64,000 nucleotides of DNA from contig NZ_OZ035017.1 in the NCBI RefSeq assembly GCF_964031245.1, positions 1,457,402-1,521,401 of the forward strand, given 5' to 3'. Origin of the DNA: Rickettsiella endosymbiont of Miltochrista miniata. GTDB taxonomy: Bacteria > Pseudomonadota > Gammaproteobacteria > Diplorickettsiales > Diplorickettsiaceae. The translations under genes and the position numbers were made by a program. The notes under the pieces are model-generated. The model saw only the letters and a list, made by a program, of their open reading frames with translations. It was not told the origin of the DNA and searched no databases. Of the stretch, positions 56,562-64,000 are shown piece after piece. Each line of letters opens with the position of its first letter. Position 1 is the stretch's first letter.

Positions 56562-57614
56562 TTATAACATGCGATAAAAACGTTCAAATAACCATTGTGT
56601 ATCCATGGGCCCAGGCGCAGCCTCGGGATGAAATTGTACGGAGAAAAAAGGGTCTTTCTTGTGTTCAATCCCTGCAACCGTTCCATCATTTAAATTTCGA
56701 AATAATACTCGCCAATCCTTAGGAAGTGTTTTTTCATTCACAGCATAACCATGATTTTGTGAAGTCAAATAGCATTGCTGTGTAGGTAAATAAATACAGG
56801 GTTGATTTTGAGAACGATGACCAAAAATTAACTTATAGGTTTTGGCACCGACTGCTAAAGCCATTAATTGTGTCCCCAAACAAATCCCAAAACAGGGCTT
56901 CTTTTTTGCTAAAGCCTTTCTTAGGATAGCTACGGTTTTTTTACATAATTGCGGATCACCTGGACCATTGGAGATAAAAACTCCATCATAGTCTTCCTGA
57001 CTATAATCATAATCATAAGGAACTCGTTTAATTTTTAATGGAAATTTTAGTAAACAACGCAAAATATTTTCCTTAAGGCCGCAATCTACAACAATTATTT
57101 TTTTTCTACCTTCACCGTAGTGAAAAGGCTCGGTAATGGTTACTTGTTTTACCCAATCGATAGCTTCAAATTCAATAAAACTATCTCGTGGTTTATTTAA
57201 TCGAGTAATAATTCCCGGTGTTACCCCATTTACTCTTAAGCAATGTGTTAAAGCCCGCGTATCGACACCCGTAATAAAAGGGATACTTTCAGTTTCTAAC
57301 CAATTTGATAAAGAACGTTGCGCAGTATGATTTGAATAAAATGCTGCTAGTTCAGAAATAATCACGCCTTTAACTTGAATTTTATTAGACTCCCAAGTAT
57401 TTGGTGCAGAAACCCCATAATTTCCTATCAAGGGATAAGTAAAACATAAAATCTGCCCCGCATAAGAAGGGTCTGTTAAGGATTCCACATAACCTAACAT
57501 GCCTGTATTAAATATAACTTCACCGGAAACTTCAGTTGTTTGGCTTGATGAAATATATCCCATAAAGCTTTCACCTGTTTTTAATATTAATTGTGCTGGA
57601 ACTAGTTTTTTCAT
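56562..57614 (-). CDS. carA: Carbamoyl-phosphate synthase small subunit
   Basis: CarA hydrolyses glutamine to feed ammonia to CarB. The protein has the nucleophile Cys in GICLGTQLMAL and QFHPEAAPGPMDT with the catalytic His and Glu; the N-terminal domain has VFNTGMLGYVESLTDPSYAGQI. I chose ATG 57614 (MKKLVPAQLILKTGESF, 350 aa), which overlaps the pyrD stop as ATGA. The frame is open upstream for 15 codons inside pyrD. Confidence 0.95.
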   Translation of the reverse strand: MKKLVPAQLILKTGESFMGYISSSQTTEVSGEVIFNTGMLGYVESLTDPSYAGQILCFTYPLIGNYGVSAPNTWESNKIQVKGVIISELAAFYSNHTAQRSLSNWLETESIPFITGVDTRALTHCLRVNGVTPGIITRLNKPRDSFIEFEAIDWVKQVTITEPFHYGEGRKKIIVVDCGLKENILRCLLKFPLKIKRVPYDYDYSQEDYDGVFISNGPGDPQLCKKTVAILRKALAKKKPCFGICLGTQLMALAVGAKTYKLIFGHRSQNQPCIYLPTQQCYLTSQNHGYAVNEKTLPKDWRVLFRNLNDGTVAGIEHKKDPFFSVQFHPEAAPGPMDTQWLFERFYRML

Positions 57615-58690
57615 GATCTCGTTTGTTGGTGAAATTGCACAGCAAGATAAGGATTCCACATCATACCTGTTGCCGAAAGGGCAATATCTGCACCTACATT
57701 TAAAAATTCATTAAAATGCTCAGGAATAGTGATACCACCCATACCCAAAATAACTAAATTTAATTTTTCAGTTTGATTAATTTGAACTAATTTTTTAACA
57801 CATTGCAATGCTAAATGGCGGATTGGATAACCGGAAACCCCACTATAAATTCTTTTTCCAAATGCAGGGCAATGACTTTTATTTAATACACGCATACTAA
57901 CTGAATTGATAGCACTAATACCACTTGCTCCAGCACGTGCCGCAGAAATTAATAAATTAAGTGGGGACTGATGCTCATGAAGCAAACCTAATTTTAGTAG
58001 TATAGGAGTATCACGTACGCATTTTGCAACGCAGGCTGTTATTTGCGAAATATATTCAATACTCCAATAAAGAGGTTCTCCTGACTTAATTAAATTGGGA
58101 CATGAAAAATTTAACTCAATAATATCGGCACCTGCTTCTTTAGCCATTAACGCGGCTGTGGCAAAATCTTGTGACATTGATTGCAGTGAATCTCCTTCAC
58201 CATAAACCGACACAATCAACACCTGACCTTCTGCTAAAGAGTTTTTTGCAAAAGCTATGTCTTGCATAACTATCATAGGTTCCAAACACCCATTGCCAAA
58301 GGAATTGCTAATAGCAATTTTGTCACTTATTTTTTCAAGTTTATCCTTGGTAAAAAGAACCTCTTTTAAATCAGAATAATCCAATGATTTTTCGCATTCG
58401 AGATGAACAACATTAGGTAATGGATGGGTAGGATATGCTTGGCGACGTATTGTTTTGTAGGTTAATACGTCAAAACCTAGTTGGGCTAATAATGCAATAC
58501 CTTTACCGGTTGTTACAGCGCATGCCGCTGCACCGATTTTTGAGGCTAAAGAATAGCCTAATAAAGAAATCCATTGACTTCTGGCTGGCCAAATTCGAGT
58601 CTGTGGTTTTATTGACGGAAAAGAGGGATTACTGAAGTTTTCTTCAAAAGTTTTATTAATGTCATAGAGAGGCGATGAAACGCTCAACAT
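57611..58690 (-). CDS. pyrD: Dihydroorotate dehydrogenase, class 1 type
   Basis: PyrD oxidises dihydroorotate to orotate with FMN. The 359-aa protein has the block WISLLGYSLASKIGAAA, FDVLTYKTIR, ISNSFGNG and ELNFSCPN. In class 1 enzymes the catalytic base is Cys in SCPN (Cys197 here); gammaproteobacterial class 2 enzymes have Ser (SSPN). No N-terminal membrane-targeting helix is present. No pyrK gene is nearby, so it is not an ordinary 1B. It is the first gene of the operon. Confidence 0.88.
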   Translation of the reverse strand: MLSVSSPLYDINKTFEENFSNPSFPSIKPQTRIWPARSQWISLLGYSLASKIGAAACAVTTGKGIALLAQLGFDVLTYKTIRRQAYPTHPLPNVVHLECEKSLDYSDLKEVLFTKDKLEKISDKIAISNSFGNGCLEPMIVMQDIAFAKNSLAEGQVLIVSVYGEGDSLQSMSQDFATAALMAKEAGADIIELNFSCPNLIKSGEPLYWSIEYISQITACVAKCVRDTPILLKLGLLHEHQSPLNLLISAARAGASGISAINSVSMRVLNKSHCPAFGKRIYSGVSGYPIRHLALQCVKKLVQINQTEKLNLVILGMGGITIPEHFNEFLNVGADIALSATGMMWNPYLAVQFHQQTRS

Positions 58691-58740
58691 GCGATATGGC
58701 TAAAAATAATTTCGACTATTTAAACCGATTTCCCACAAAA

Positions 58741-58772
58741 TACCAAGTTTTTTATAAAAATGTTTCTTGGTA
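58741..58772 (-). promoter_or_regulatory. Inverted repeat between tRNA-Leu and the pyr operon
   Basis: TACCAAG and CTTGGTA are separated by 18 bp of A/T-rich sequence that can pair further, and the hairpin is followed on the minus strand by TTTTG. It may be the terminator of tRNA-Leu. It may also overlap the pyr promoter, since TTGGTA followed 17 bp later by TTAAAT could be -35 and -10 boxes. Confidence 0.45.
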
Positions 58773-58787
58773 AGAGTGTACTTTAAT

Positions 58788-58872
58788 TGGTGCCGAGAAG
58801 AGGACTCGAACCTCCAAGGGTTGCCCCACAAGTACCTGAAACTTGCGTGTCTACCAATTTCACCATCTCGGC
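58788..58872 (-). tRNA. tRNA-Leu(CAG)
   Basis: The acceptor stem GCCGAGA pairs with TCTCGGC (CCA encoded), with a long variable arm. The anticodon loop TTCAGGT gives CAG. It lies just upstream of pyrD on the same strand. Confidence 0.95.
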
Positions 58873-58895
58873 AAACTTCTATCTAGACGCAGACA

Positions 58896-59285
58896 TTATT
58901 TGTGCATTTTGATAAGTGGATAACCTGCTTCTAACCAAGCTCGCAAGCCGCCTTGTAGAGAGGCAACCTGGCGATAACCCATTTTTTGTAAATTATCTGC
59001 CACTAAGCAAGATCGAAAACCGCCGCTACAATAAACAACAATCTCTACTTCAAAATCTGGAATGTATTTCTCAATATCACGCTCAATGATCCCCTTACTA
59101 AGAGGGATTGCATGAGCAATAGATCCTTGTTGAAACTCATCGCACTCACGTACATCAATCAAATAAAAAGAGTGTCGATCGTTAATTTTTTTATTTAAAT
59201 CAGCAACTGCCAGCTCTTTTATCTGAGGTTTTATTTTATTAACTAATTTTATAAAGCCTGATGTATGCTGCTTATGATTGATCAC
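58896..59285 (-). CDS. Rhodanese-domain protein
   Basis: The 129-aa single-domain rhodanese has the active-site cysteine in CSGGFRS, and the [16 protein letters not shown] and [13 protein letters not shown] blocks. It could act as a sulfur carrier or thiosulfate sulfurtransferase; the substrate is unknown. It overlaps pnp by ATGA, so the two are co-translated. This linkage is not part of the standard rpsO-pnp operon. Confidence 0.87.
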   Translation of the reverse strand: MINHKQHTSGFIKLVNKIKPQIKELAVADLNKKINDRHSFYLIDVRECDEFQQGSIAHAIPLSKGIIERDIEKYIPDFEVEIVVYCSGGFRSCLVADNLQKMGYRQVASLQGGLRAWLEAGYPLIKMHK

Positions 59286-61411
59286 GAATGTATTTCGTTC
59301 TCCATTTCTTCTGCTTCTATATCTTTCATAGTTAAACGAATTCGGCCCTGCCTATCTATCTCTAAAACTTTGACTTTGACAATTTGGCCTTCGCTTAATA
59401 CATCACTCACTTGCTCAACTCGTTCTTTAGAAATTTGTGAAATATGCACTAAACCATCACGGCCAGGTAATACGTTAACAAACGCACCAAAATCGGTTAG
59501 TTTAACGATTGCGCCTTCATAAGTACGGCCTACTTCCACTTCTGCAGTTACTTTTTTAATACGTTCTATTGCATTTTGGCATGCTTGTAAATCAGATGTC
59601 GAAATTCGAACGACACCATCATCACTAATATCGATTAAGGTTCCTGTTTCTTCAGTAATAGCGCGAATTGTCGCCCCACCTTTTCCTATTAAATCACGTA
59701 TTTTTTCAGGATTTATTTTTAAAGTGGTGATACGCGGAGCGTAAGGAGAAACTTCTATGCGTGGCTCAGCCAAAGTTTCTTGCATAATACTCAATATATG
59801 AAGACGACCTTCTTTTGCTTGATTTAATGCCACTTGCAGAATTTCTTCTGTAATACCGTCAATTTTAATATCCATTTGCAATGCAGTAACACCGTCTATG
59901 GTACCTGCAACTTTAAAATCCATATCTCCCAAATGATCTTCATCGCCTAAAATATCGGTTAATACCGCAAACTGATCGCCTTCTTTTATTAGGCCCATGG
60001 CGATACCTGCTACATGCTTTTTTAAAGGTACGCCAGCGTCCATTAAAGCTATACTTGCACCACAGACTGTTGCCATAGAGCTAGAACCGTTTGACTCGGT
60101 AATTTCTGAAACAACACGTAATACATAAGGAAAATCGGATTCGCTTGGTAACACTGCACGTAAAGCACGTTTCGCTAAATTACCATGTCCAATTTCACGG
60201 CGTTTTGGGCTTCCCATTTGGCCGGTTTCGCCCACGCTATAAGGAGGAAAGTTATAATGAAGCATAAATGTTTCACGTCCTTCTCCATCTAAGGCTTCTA
60301 CTGTTTGGGCATCCCTATCCGTGCCTAAGGTAGTTACAACTAACGCTTGGGTCTCGCCTCTAGTAAATAAAGCCGAACCATGTGTGCGTGGTAAAAATCC
60401 TGGCTGAATAGTAATAGGACGAACGGTTATCTTATCACGTCCATCAATGCGTGCTTCACCTGATAAAATACGCCCACGCACTATTCTTTCTTCTAAATTT
60501 GCTAGGAGTAACTGAACAGCTTTCGTGGTAATTCCTTTTTCTTCATCTAGCCATTGCGAAATAAAACTCTCTTTTAATTTATCCAATTTTATTTTACGCT
60601 CAAGCTTTTCCGGAACTTGATAAGCTTCAATTAAGGAAGCCTCGATGGATTGAATCATTTCTTGTTCCACGCCGACATCCAAGCCAGAAGTTGCATTTTT
60701 TACATCCCAAGTGGTTTTACCCGCTTCTGCTGCAAGTTCTTTAATAGCTTGAATAACCCCTTGCATTTGTTGGTGTCCAAACAAAATGGCATTCAACATA
60801 ATTTCTTCAGTAAGCTCAGCCGCTTGAGACTCCACCATTAAGACGGCTTTGTCTGTACCTGCAACGACTAAATCTAAATCTGATGTTTCAAGTTGCTTGA
60901 AACTTGGGTTTAAAATGTATTGTCCTTCCGAATAACCTACTCTTACAGCCGCTATCGGGCCTTTAAAAGGAAGACCTGATAAGCTTAAGGCGGCAGAAGC
61001 ACCAATTAATGCAGGAATATCTGCGTTAATATCCGGATTTGAAGATAAAACAGTCGCAACAATTTGCACTTCATTATAAAACCCTTCAGGAAACAGAGGT
61101 CTTATTGGCCTATCAATTAAGCGTGAAGTTAAAATTTCTTTTTCCGTGGGTCGACCTTCACGTTTAAAATACCCACCTGGAATTCGACCTGCTGCATATG
61201 TACGTTCTTGATATTGAACAGTCAGTGGAAAAAAGTCTCTTTCTTCACCTGATGGTTGTTTGTTACCCACAACGGTTACTAAAACGGTTGTGCCATTCAA
61301 GCTTACAAGAACAGATGCCGTCGCTTGACGCGCAACTGATCCAGTTTCTAAAGTTATTTCCTGCGAACCAAACTGAACGACTTTCTTTATAGAATTAATT
61401 AAAGTTGACAC
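59282..61411 (-). CDS. pnp: Polyribonucleotide nucleotidyltransferase (PNPase)
   Basis: PNPase degrades RNA 3'-5' using phosphate and works in the degradosome. The 709-aa protein has two RNase PH domains (about 1-145 and 310-550; [17 protein letters not shown] and [19 protein letters not shown]). It has a KH domain (about 560-620, [20 protein letters not shown]) and an S1 domain ([33 protein letters not shown]). rpsO is 100 bp upstream with a terminator between. Confidence 0.97.
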   Translation of the reverse strand: MSTLINSIKKVVQFGSQEITLETGSVARQATASVLVSLNGTTVLVTVVGNKQPSGEERDFFPLTVQYQERTYAAGRIPGGYFKREGRPTEKEILTSRLIDRPIRPLFPEGFYNEVQIVATVLSSNPDINADIPALIGASAALSLSGLPFKGPIAAVRVGYSEGQYILNPSFKQLETSDLDLVVAGTDKAVLMVESQAAELTEEIMLNAILFGHQQMQGVIQAIKELAAEAGKTTWDVKNATSGLDVGVEQEMIQSIEASLIEAYQVPEKLERKIKLDKLKESFISQWLDEEKGITTKAVQLLLANLEERIVRGRILSGEARIDGRDKITVRPITIQPGFLPRTHGSALFTRGETQALVVTTLGTDRDAQTVEALDGEGRETFMLHYNFPPYSVGETGQMGSPKRREIGHGNLAKRALRAVLPSESDFPYVLRVVSEITESNGSSSMATVCGASIALMDAGVPLKKHVAGIAMGLIKEGDQFAVLTDILGDEDHLGDMDFKVAGTIDGVTALQMDIKIDGITEEILQVALNQAKEGRLHILSIMQETLAEPRIEVSPYAPRITTLKINPEKIRDLIGKGGATIRAITEETGTLIDISDDGVVRISTSDLQACQNAIERIKKVTAEVEVGRTYEGAIVKLTDFGAFVNVLPGRDGLVHISQISKERVEQVSDVLSEGQIVKVKVLEIDRQGRIRLTMKDIEAEEMENEIHS

Positions 61412-61425
61412 GCTTACATTCCCTC

Positions 61426-61459
61426 AAAAAAAACAAATGGGCGAAAATTACCGCCCATT
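61426..61459 (-). terminator. Intrinsic terminator after rpsO
   Basis: AATGGGCG/CGCCCATT (61436-61459) form an 8-bp GC-rich stem with an 8-nt loop. On the minus strand the stem is followed by TGTTTTTTTT. It lies between rpsO and pnp and could also be processed in the pnp leader, as in E. coli (RNase III). Confidence 0.8.
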
Positions 61460-61511
61460 GGTACGAATAAAATGTTCTTCAACGATAGTTTGAAGAATAT
61501 GAATCCCCGAC

Positions 61512-61769
61512 TTAACCACGCAAGCCGAGTTGTTTAATCAGGGTCAAATAACCCTGTAAATTAACGCCTTTGAAATATTTTAATAATTTACGACGCAAAG
61601 CTACTTTCTTCAATAAACCTTGTCGTGAATGATTATCCTTCTTATGAACCTGAAAATGGCCATTTAGCTGTTCGATAGCCCCAGATAATAAAGCAATCTG
61701 AACCTCTGGGGATCCTGTATCAACTGGAGAACGTTGATATTTAGCCAATATTTCATTTTTAGCCAACAT
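61512..61769 (-). CDS. rpsO: 30S ribosomal protein S15
   Basis: S15 binds the central domain of 16S rRNA. The 85-aa protein has [48 protein letters not shown] and ends LGLRG. It is slightly shorter than E. coli S15 (89). It is the standard neighbour of pnp. Confidence 0.97.
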   Translation of the reverse strand: MLAKNEILAKYQRSPVDTGSPEVQIALLSGAIEQLNGHFQVHKKDNHSRQGLLKKVALRRKLLKYFKGVNLQGYLTLIKQLGLRG

Positions 61770-62240
61770 AAAACCTTTTACCTCTTATAAATGAACCCGC
61801 TATTCTATGCATAATCCCTGCAACTGACAAGGAATATTTTCTCAAATTATCCTTACAATAGTTAAATATCGCTAATCTTCCTAGTTACAGGAGCCATTCA
61901 TAAGTGTCAGCAAAATGCTTACATATTCATCCCTGTATCACTTTAATATTTAAACACTATTCGTTCATTTAATCTTTATGCTGGCTATTTAGGTTTAACG
62001 GTTTTTTTAAAAATTTTAATTTATGTGAAAAATAAAAAGCCCCTTCGACCGGGATTCTATGGTATGCAAAAATTTACTGTGTGCAGCTTGCACTGTAAAT
62101 CGCATCATTATTTAGTATAAGTGCTGTGTCATGTTAGAATACCCACCCGCCGCTGACGGCTATTTTGGACTCGTTTGTCAGCGTTGGAAATTATCAGCAT
62201 GGACAGGTAAAATTACCGCTAATTAATAAGTGAAAATGAT
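61770..62240. other. 471-bp gap between rpsO and a LexA/CI-like gene
   Basis: I see no convincing gene here. Structured features are the imperfect hairpin TTTACTGTG...CACTGTAAA (62073-62099) and an inverted repeat at 62151-62183. The segment 62035-62060 (AAGCCCCTTCGACCGGGATT) is more GC-rich than its surroundings. A small RNA is possible, but no clear promoter-terminator pair supports it. Confidence 0.4.
62151..62183. promoter_or_regulatory. Inverted repeat upstream of the second S24-like regulator (possible operator)
   Basis: CGCTGAC and GTCAGCG are perfect 7-bp arms around 19 bp, about 57 bp before the regulator ATG. The position parallels the palindrome before the first S24-like gene at 35.7 kb. 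Confidence 0.4.
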
Positions 62241-62891
62241 ATGAAAACTACTAGTAGCATGAGCAAAATTCTTAAAGGATTAATGAGTGAGTTGGGAATT
62301 AATGAATCGGAACTAGCACGACGCACGGGGGTGGGACAACCTGTAGTACATCGAATTTGCTCAGGAGAAACTGATAATCCCAAAGTCGCTACTTTAAGCC
62401 CGATTGCCAATTTTTTTGCTATCTCTATCAGTCAACTCATTGGCGATGAGCCCATATCAGCTGATCGGATTCCAGGCACTTTTAATCCTGACGCCCAAGG
62501 TTGGCGGCAAATTCCATTGCTTACCTGGCCGCAAGTGCTACATTGGCCTAATTTTACTGAAAAATTAGCCCCCTTGCCGACGGTTTCTACCGATATTGAC
62601 ATGAGTCAGCACGCTTATGCCGTTTCTGCTAGAGATACTACAATGGAACCTCGTTTTCCAGAGGGAACTATACTCCTTATAGATCCTGATCTAAAACCAA
62701 ATAGTCTTGACTTTGCTATTGTTCATATTGAAGGACATGATTTACCCAATTTTAAACAAATTTTAATTGATGGGGGGCATACTATTCTTAAACCTCTCAA
62801 TACTGATTTCAAAACTTTGCTATTAGATAAGCCTCATCGATTTTTGGGTGTCATGGTTCAATCAAGAATGGATTTTAAAAAGAAAAAATAA
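62241..62891 (+). CDS. LexA/CI-like HTH regulator with S24-type domain, Ser-to-Thr at the nucleophile
   Basis: The 216-aa protein has an XRE-type HTH (about 15-65: GINESELARRTGVGQPVVHRICSG) and an S24 fold (about 90-210). The usual SM dipeptide is T134-M135 (DTTMEP), so the nucleophile would be Thr; the general-base Lys is likely K172 in NFKQI. It may be a non-cleaving repressor. Such proteins are common in Legionella-type genomes, but their targets are unknown. nth follows after 60 bp. Confidence 0.8.
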   Translation: MKTTSSMSKILKGLMSELGINESELARRTGVGQPVVHRICSGETDNPKVATLSPIANFFAISISQLIGDEPISADRIPGTFNPDAQGWRQIPLLTWPQVLHWPNFTEKLAPLPTVSTDIDMSQHAYAVSARDTTMEPRFPEGTILLIDPDLKPNSLDFAIVHIEGHDLPNFKQILIDGGHTILKPLNTDFKTLLLDKPHRFLGVMVQSRMDFKKKK

Positions 62892-62951
62892 ACTTCTTTG
62901 TGCAATCTGTATAACACTTTAAAATCTGATTTTTTATACTAAAATATTGTC

Positions 62952-63590
62952 ATGAATCAAAAAAAGCGTACGGCTATTTTTCAACGTTTTCATGCTTACA
63001 ATCCTCACCCAACAACAGAATTAATTTATTCCTCACCTTTTGAACTATTAATTGCGGTTATTCTTTCCGCTCAAGCAACAGATAAGTCAGTTAATCGGGC
63101 GGCCCGAATTTTATTTATTAGGGCAAATACACCAAAAAAAATAGCTGGATTGGGTTTATCTGGCTTAAAAAAGTATATAAAAACTATTGGCTTATACAAT
63201 ACTAAGGCAAAAAATATTATAAAAACTTGTAAAATTTTGCTGGAGCAATATCAAGGGAAAGTTCCTAATAATCGTGAGGCACTGGAAAGTCTACCTGGTG
63301 TTGGACGTAAAACAGCTAACGTCATTCTTAATACTATTTTTCATCAGCCCACTATTGCCGTTGATACACATATCTTCCGAGTATGTAATAGAACCGGTCT
63401 AGCACCAGGAAAAACGCCTTTAGCGGTTGAGAAAACTTTACTAAAAGTCGTCCCTAAAAAATATTTAAAAAACGCTCATCATTGGCTAGTATTACATGGG
63501 CGTTATATTTGTTTAGCTCGCAAGCCTAAATGCCCTGACTGTATCATTCGAGATCTTTGTGAATATCCTCACAAAACTGAACTTAAATAA
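62952..63590 (+). CDS. nth: Endonuclease III (DNA glycosylase/AP lyase)
   Basis: Nth removes oxidised pyrimidines and cleaves the AP site. The 212-aa protein has the helix-hairpin-helix [13 protein letters not shown], with the catalytic Lys of GVGRKTA and Asp in VDTHIFRV. The 4Fe-4S cluster cysteines are in [17 protein letters not shown] (C-x6-C-x2-C-x5-C). There is no rnf operon beside it. Confidence 0.97.
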   Translation: MNQKKRTAIFQRFHAYNPHPTTELIYSSPFELLIAVILSAQATDKSVNRAARILFIRANTPKKIAGLGLSGLKKYIKTIGLYNTKAKNIIKTCKILLEQYQGKVPNNREALESLPGVGRKTANVILNTIFHQPTIAVDTHIFRVCNRTGLAPGKTPLAVEKTLLKVVPKKYLKNAHHWLVLHGRYICLARKPKCPDCIIRDLCEYPHKTELK

Positions 63591-63634
63591 TTTAAGCCTT
63601 TTAAACCCTCACTATATTGTGAATAATTAGAGTT

Positions 63635-64000
63635 CTAAGAATCCATATTTAAAATTCCTTTCAGAATTTCTTCAGCTCCCAGATCGCGCAAACTCTGTGC
63701 CGCTAAAAATCCGATTTTTTCTGCATCGACAATAGACCCTTGTTTTTCTACTTTAATGAGTTTAGTACCCTCTAGATTTCCAACTAACGCCCGCAAACTT
63801 AGTCGACCATGACCCAACGTAGTTGCATAAGCCGCTATAGGCACTTGGCAGCTGCCACCGAGTTCTCGGCTTAAAGCTCGTTCAGCTAACACACAATAAT
63901 AGGTATCCAGATGTGTCAATTTAGAAATAATTGCCAGGCTTTCTCTATCATCTGCACGGCATTCAATCCCTAAAGCACCTTGACCTGGCGCAGGCAGAAA
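63635..64000 (-). CDS. hemC: Hydroxymethylbilane synthase, C-terminal part (partial, runs off the window)
   Basis: HemC joins four porphobilinogens. Only the last 121 residues are in the window and the frame is open to the edge. The segment has PAPGQGALGIECR, where the substrate-binding arginine lies, AERALSRELGGSCQVPIAAYA with the dipyrromethane-cofactor cysteine, and ALVGNLEGTKLIK. hemB (1.1 kb) and hemD (48 kb) are elsewhere in the window. Confidence 0.93.
   Translation of the reverse strand, partial: FLPAPGQGALGIECRADDRESLAIISKLTHLDTYYCVLAERALSRELGGSCQVPIAAYATTLGHGRLSLRALVGNLEGTKLIKVEKQGSIVDAEKIGFLAAQSLRDLGAEEILKGILNMDS

Overview
The window looks like a chromosome segment of an AT-rich, host-associated gammaproteobacterium. 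By inference it belongs to the Legionellales (Rickettsiella/Diplorickettsia/Coxiella-like). Supporting signs are gammaproteobacterial gene orders (petABC-sspAB, rplM-rpsI, ndk-rlmN-pilW-hisS-yfgM-bamB-der, bcp-gcvR, smpB/ssrA/ratA/rnfH/bamE/fur, hemDXY, rpsO-pnp), a three-part LplT-PlsC-acyl-ACP synthetase fusion, an IucA/IucC synthetase with an MFS exporter, several lineage-specific proteins of the kind seen among secreted effectors, and visible gene decay. No secretion machinery, rRNA, CRISPR array, prophage or intact insertion sequence is present.

Layout. 1-8.6 kb: tRNA-Leu, hemB, rplM-rpsI, cytochrome bc1 (petABC), sspAB, rimB-rimK and rarA. 8.6-12.2 kb: a 125-bp palindromic repeat abutting the aas/lplT fusion. 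12.4-13 kb: four tRNAs (Pro, Arg, His, Lys). 13-19 kb is the accessory part: an unrecognised 470-aa protein, a small basic protein, a gtrA gene with a glycosyltransferase remnant behind it, a frameshifted remnant, and a two-gene siderophore locus. 19-26.4 kb: a DUF218 protein, coaX, hisC, two methyltransferases, an unrecognised 758-aa membrane protein and an orphan Dam-like methylase. 26.4-33.2 kb: the der-to-ndk housekeeping run. 33.4-35.7 kb: a phosphodiesterase, a LuxR-like sensor domain without DNA-binding domain, and a LexA/CI-like regulator. 35.8-50.7 kb: guaB, guaA, a permease, bcp, gcvR, tmRNA, smpB, ratA, rnfH, bamE, fur, pyk, pgk, a J-domain protein and hemDXY. 50.7-58.7 kb: a six-gene pyrimidine operon (pyrD-carA-carB-pyrB-pyrI-pyrC). 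58.8-64 kb: tRNA-Leu, a rhodanese, pnp, rpsO, a second LexA/CI-like regulator, nth and the 3' part of hemC.

How the genes work together: hemB, hemC and hemD (with hemX/hemY) are three haem-pathway steps at separate loci. The pyr operon makes carbamoyl phosphate, carbamoyl aspartate, dihydroorotate and orotate; the last two steps (pyrE, pyrF) are not here. guaB-guaA make GMP. smpB with tmRNA forms the trans-translation system, and SspB delivers tagged proteins to ClpXP. Fur could control the siderophore pair, but I see no convincing Fur box.

The points most worth a second look are the class-1 (Cys-base) dihydroorotate dehydrogenase inside a pyrI-containing operon, the 125-bp hairpin repeat that supplies the aas stop codon, a 14-residue insertion in ribosomal protein S9, the PLWY variant at the cytochrome b Qo site, a probable leaderless rarA transcript, two S24-like regulators lacking the catalytic serine, and three lineage-specific proteins (470, 758 and about 328 aa). 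I found no clear multi-gene system that I would call new.
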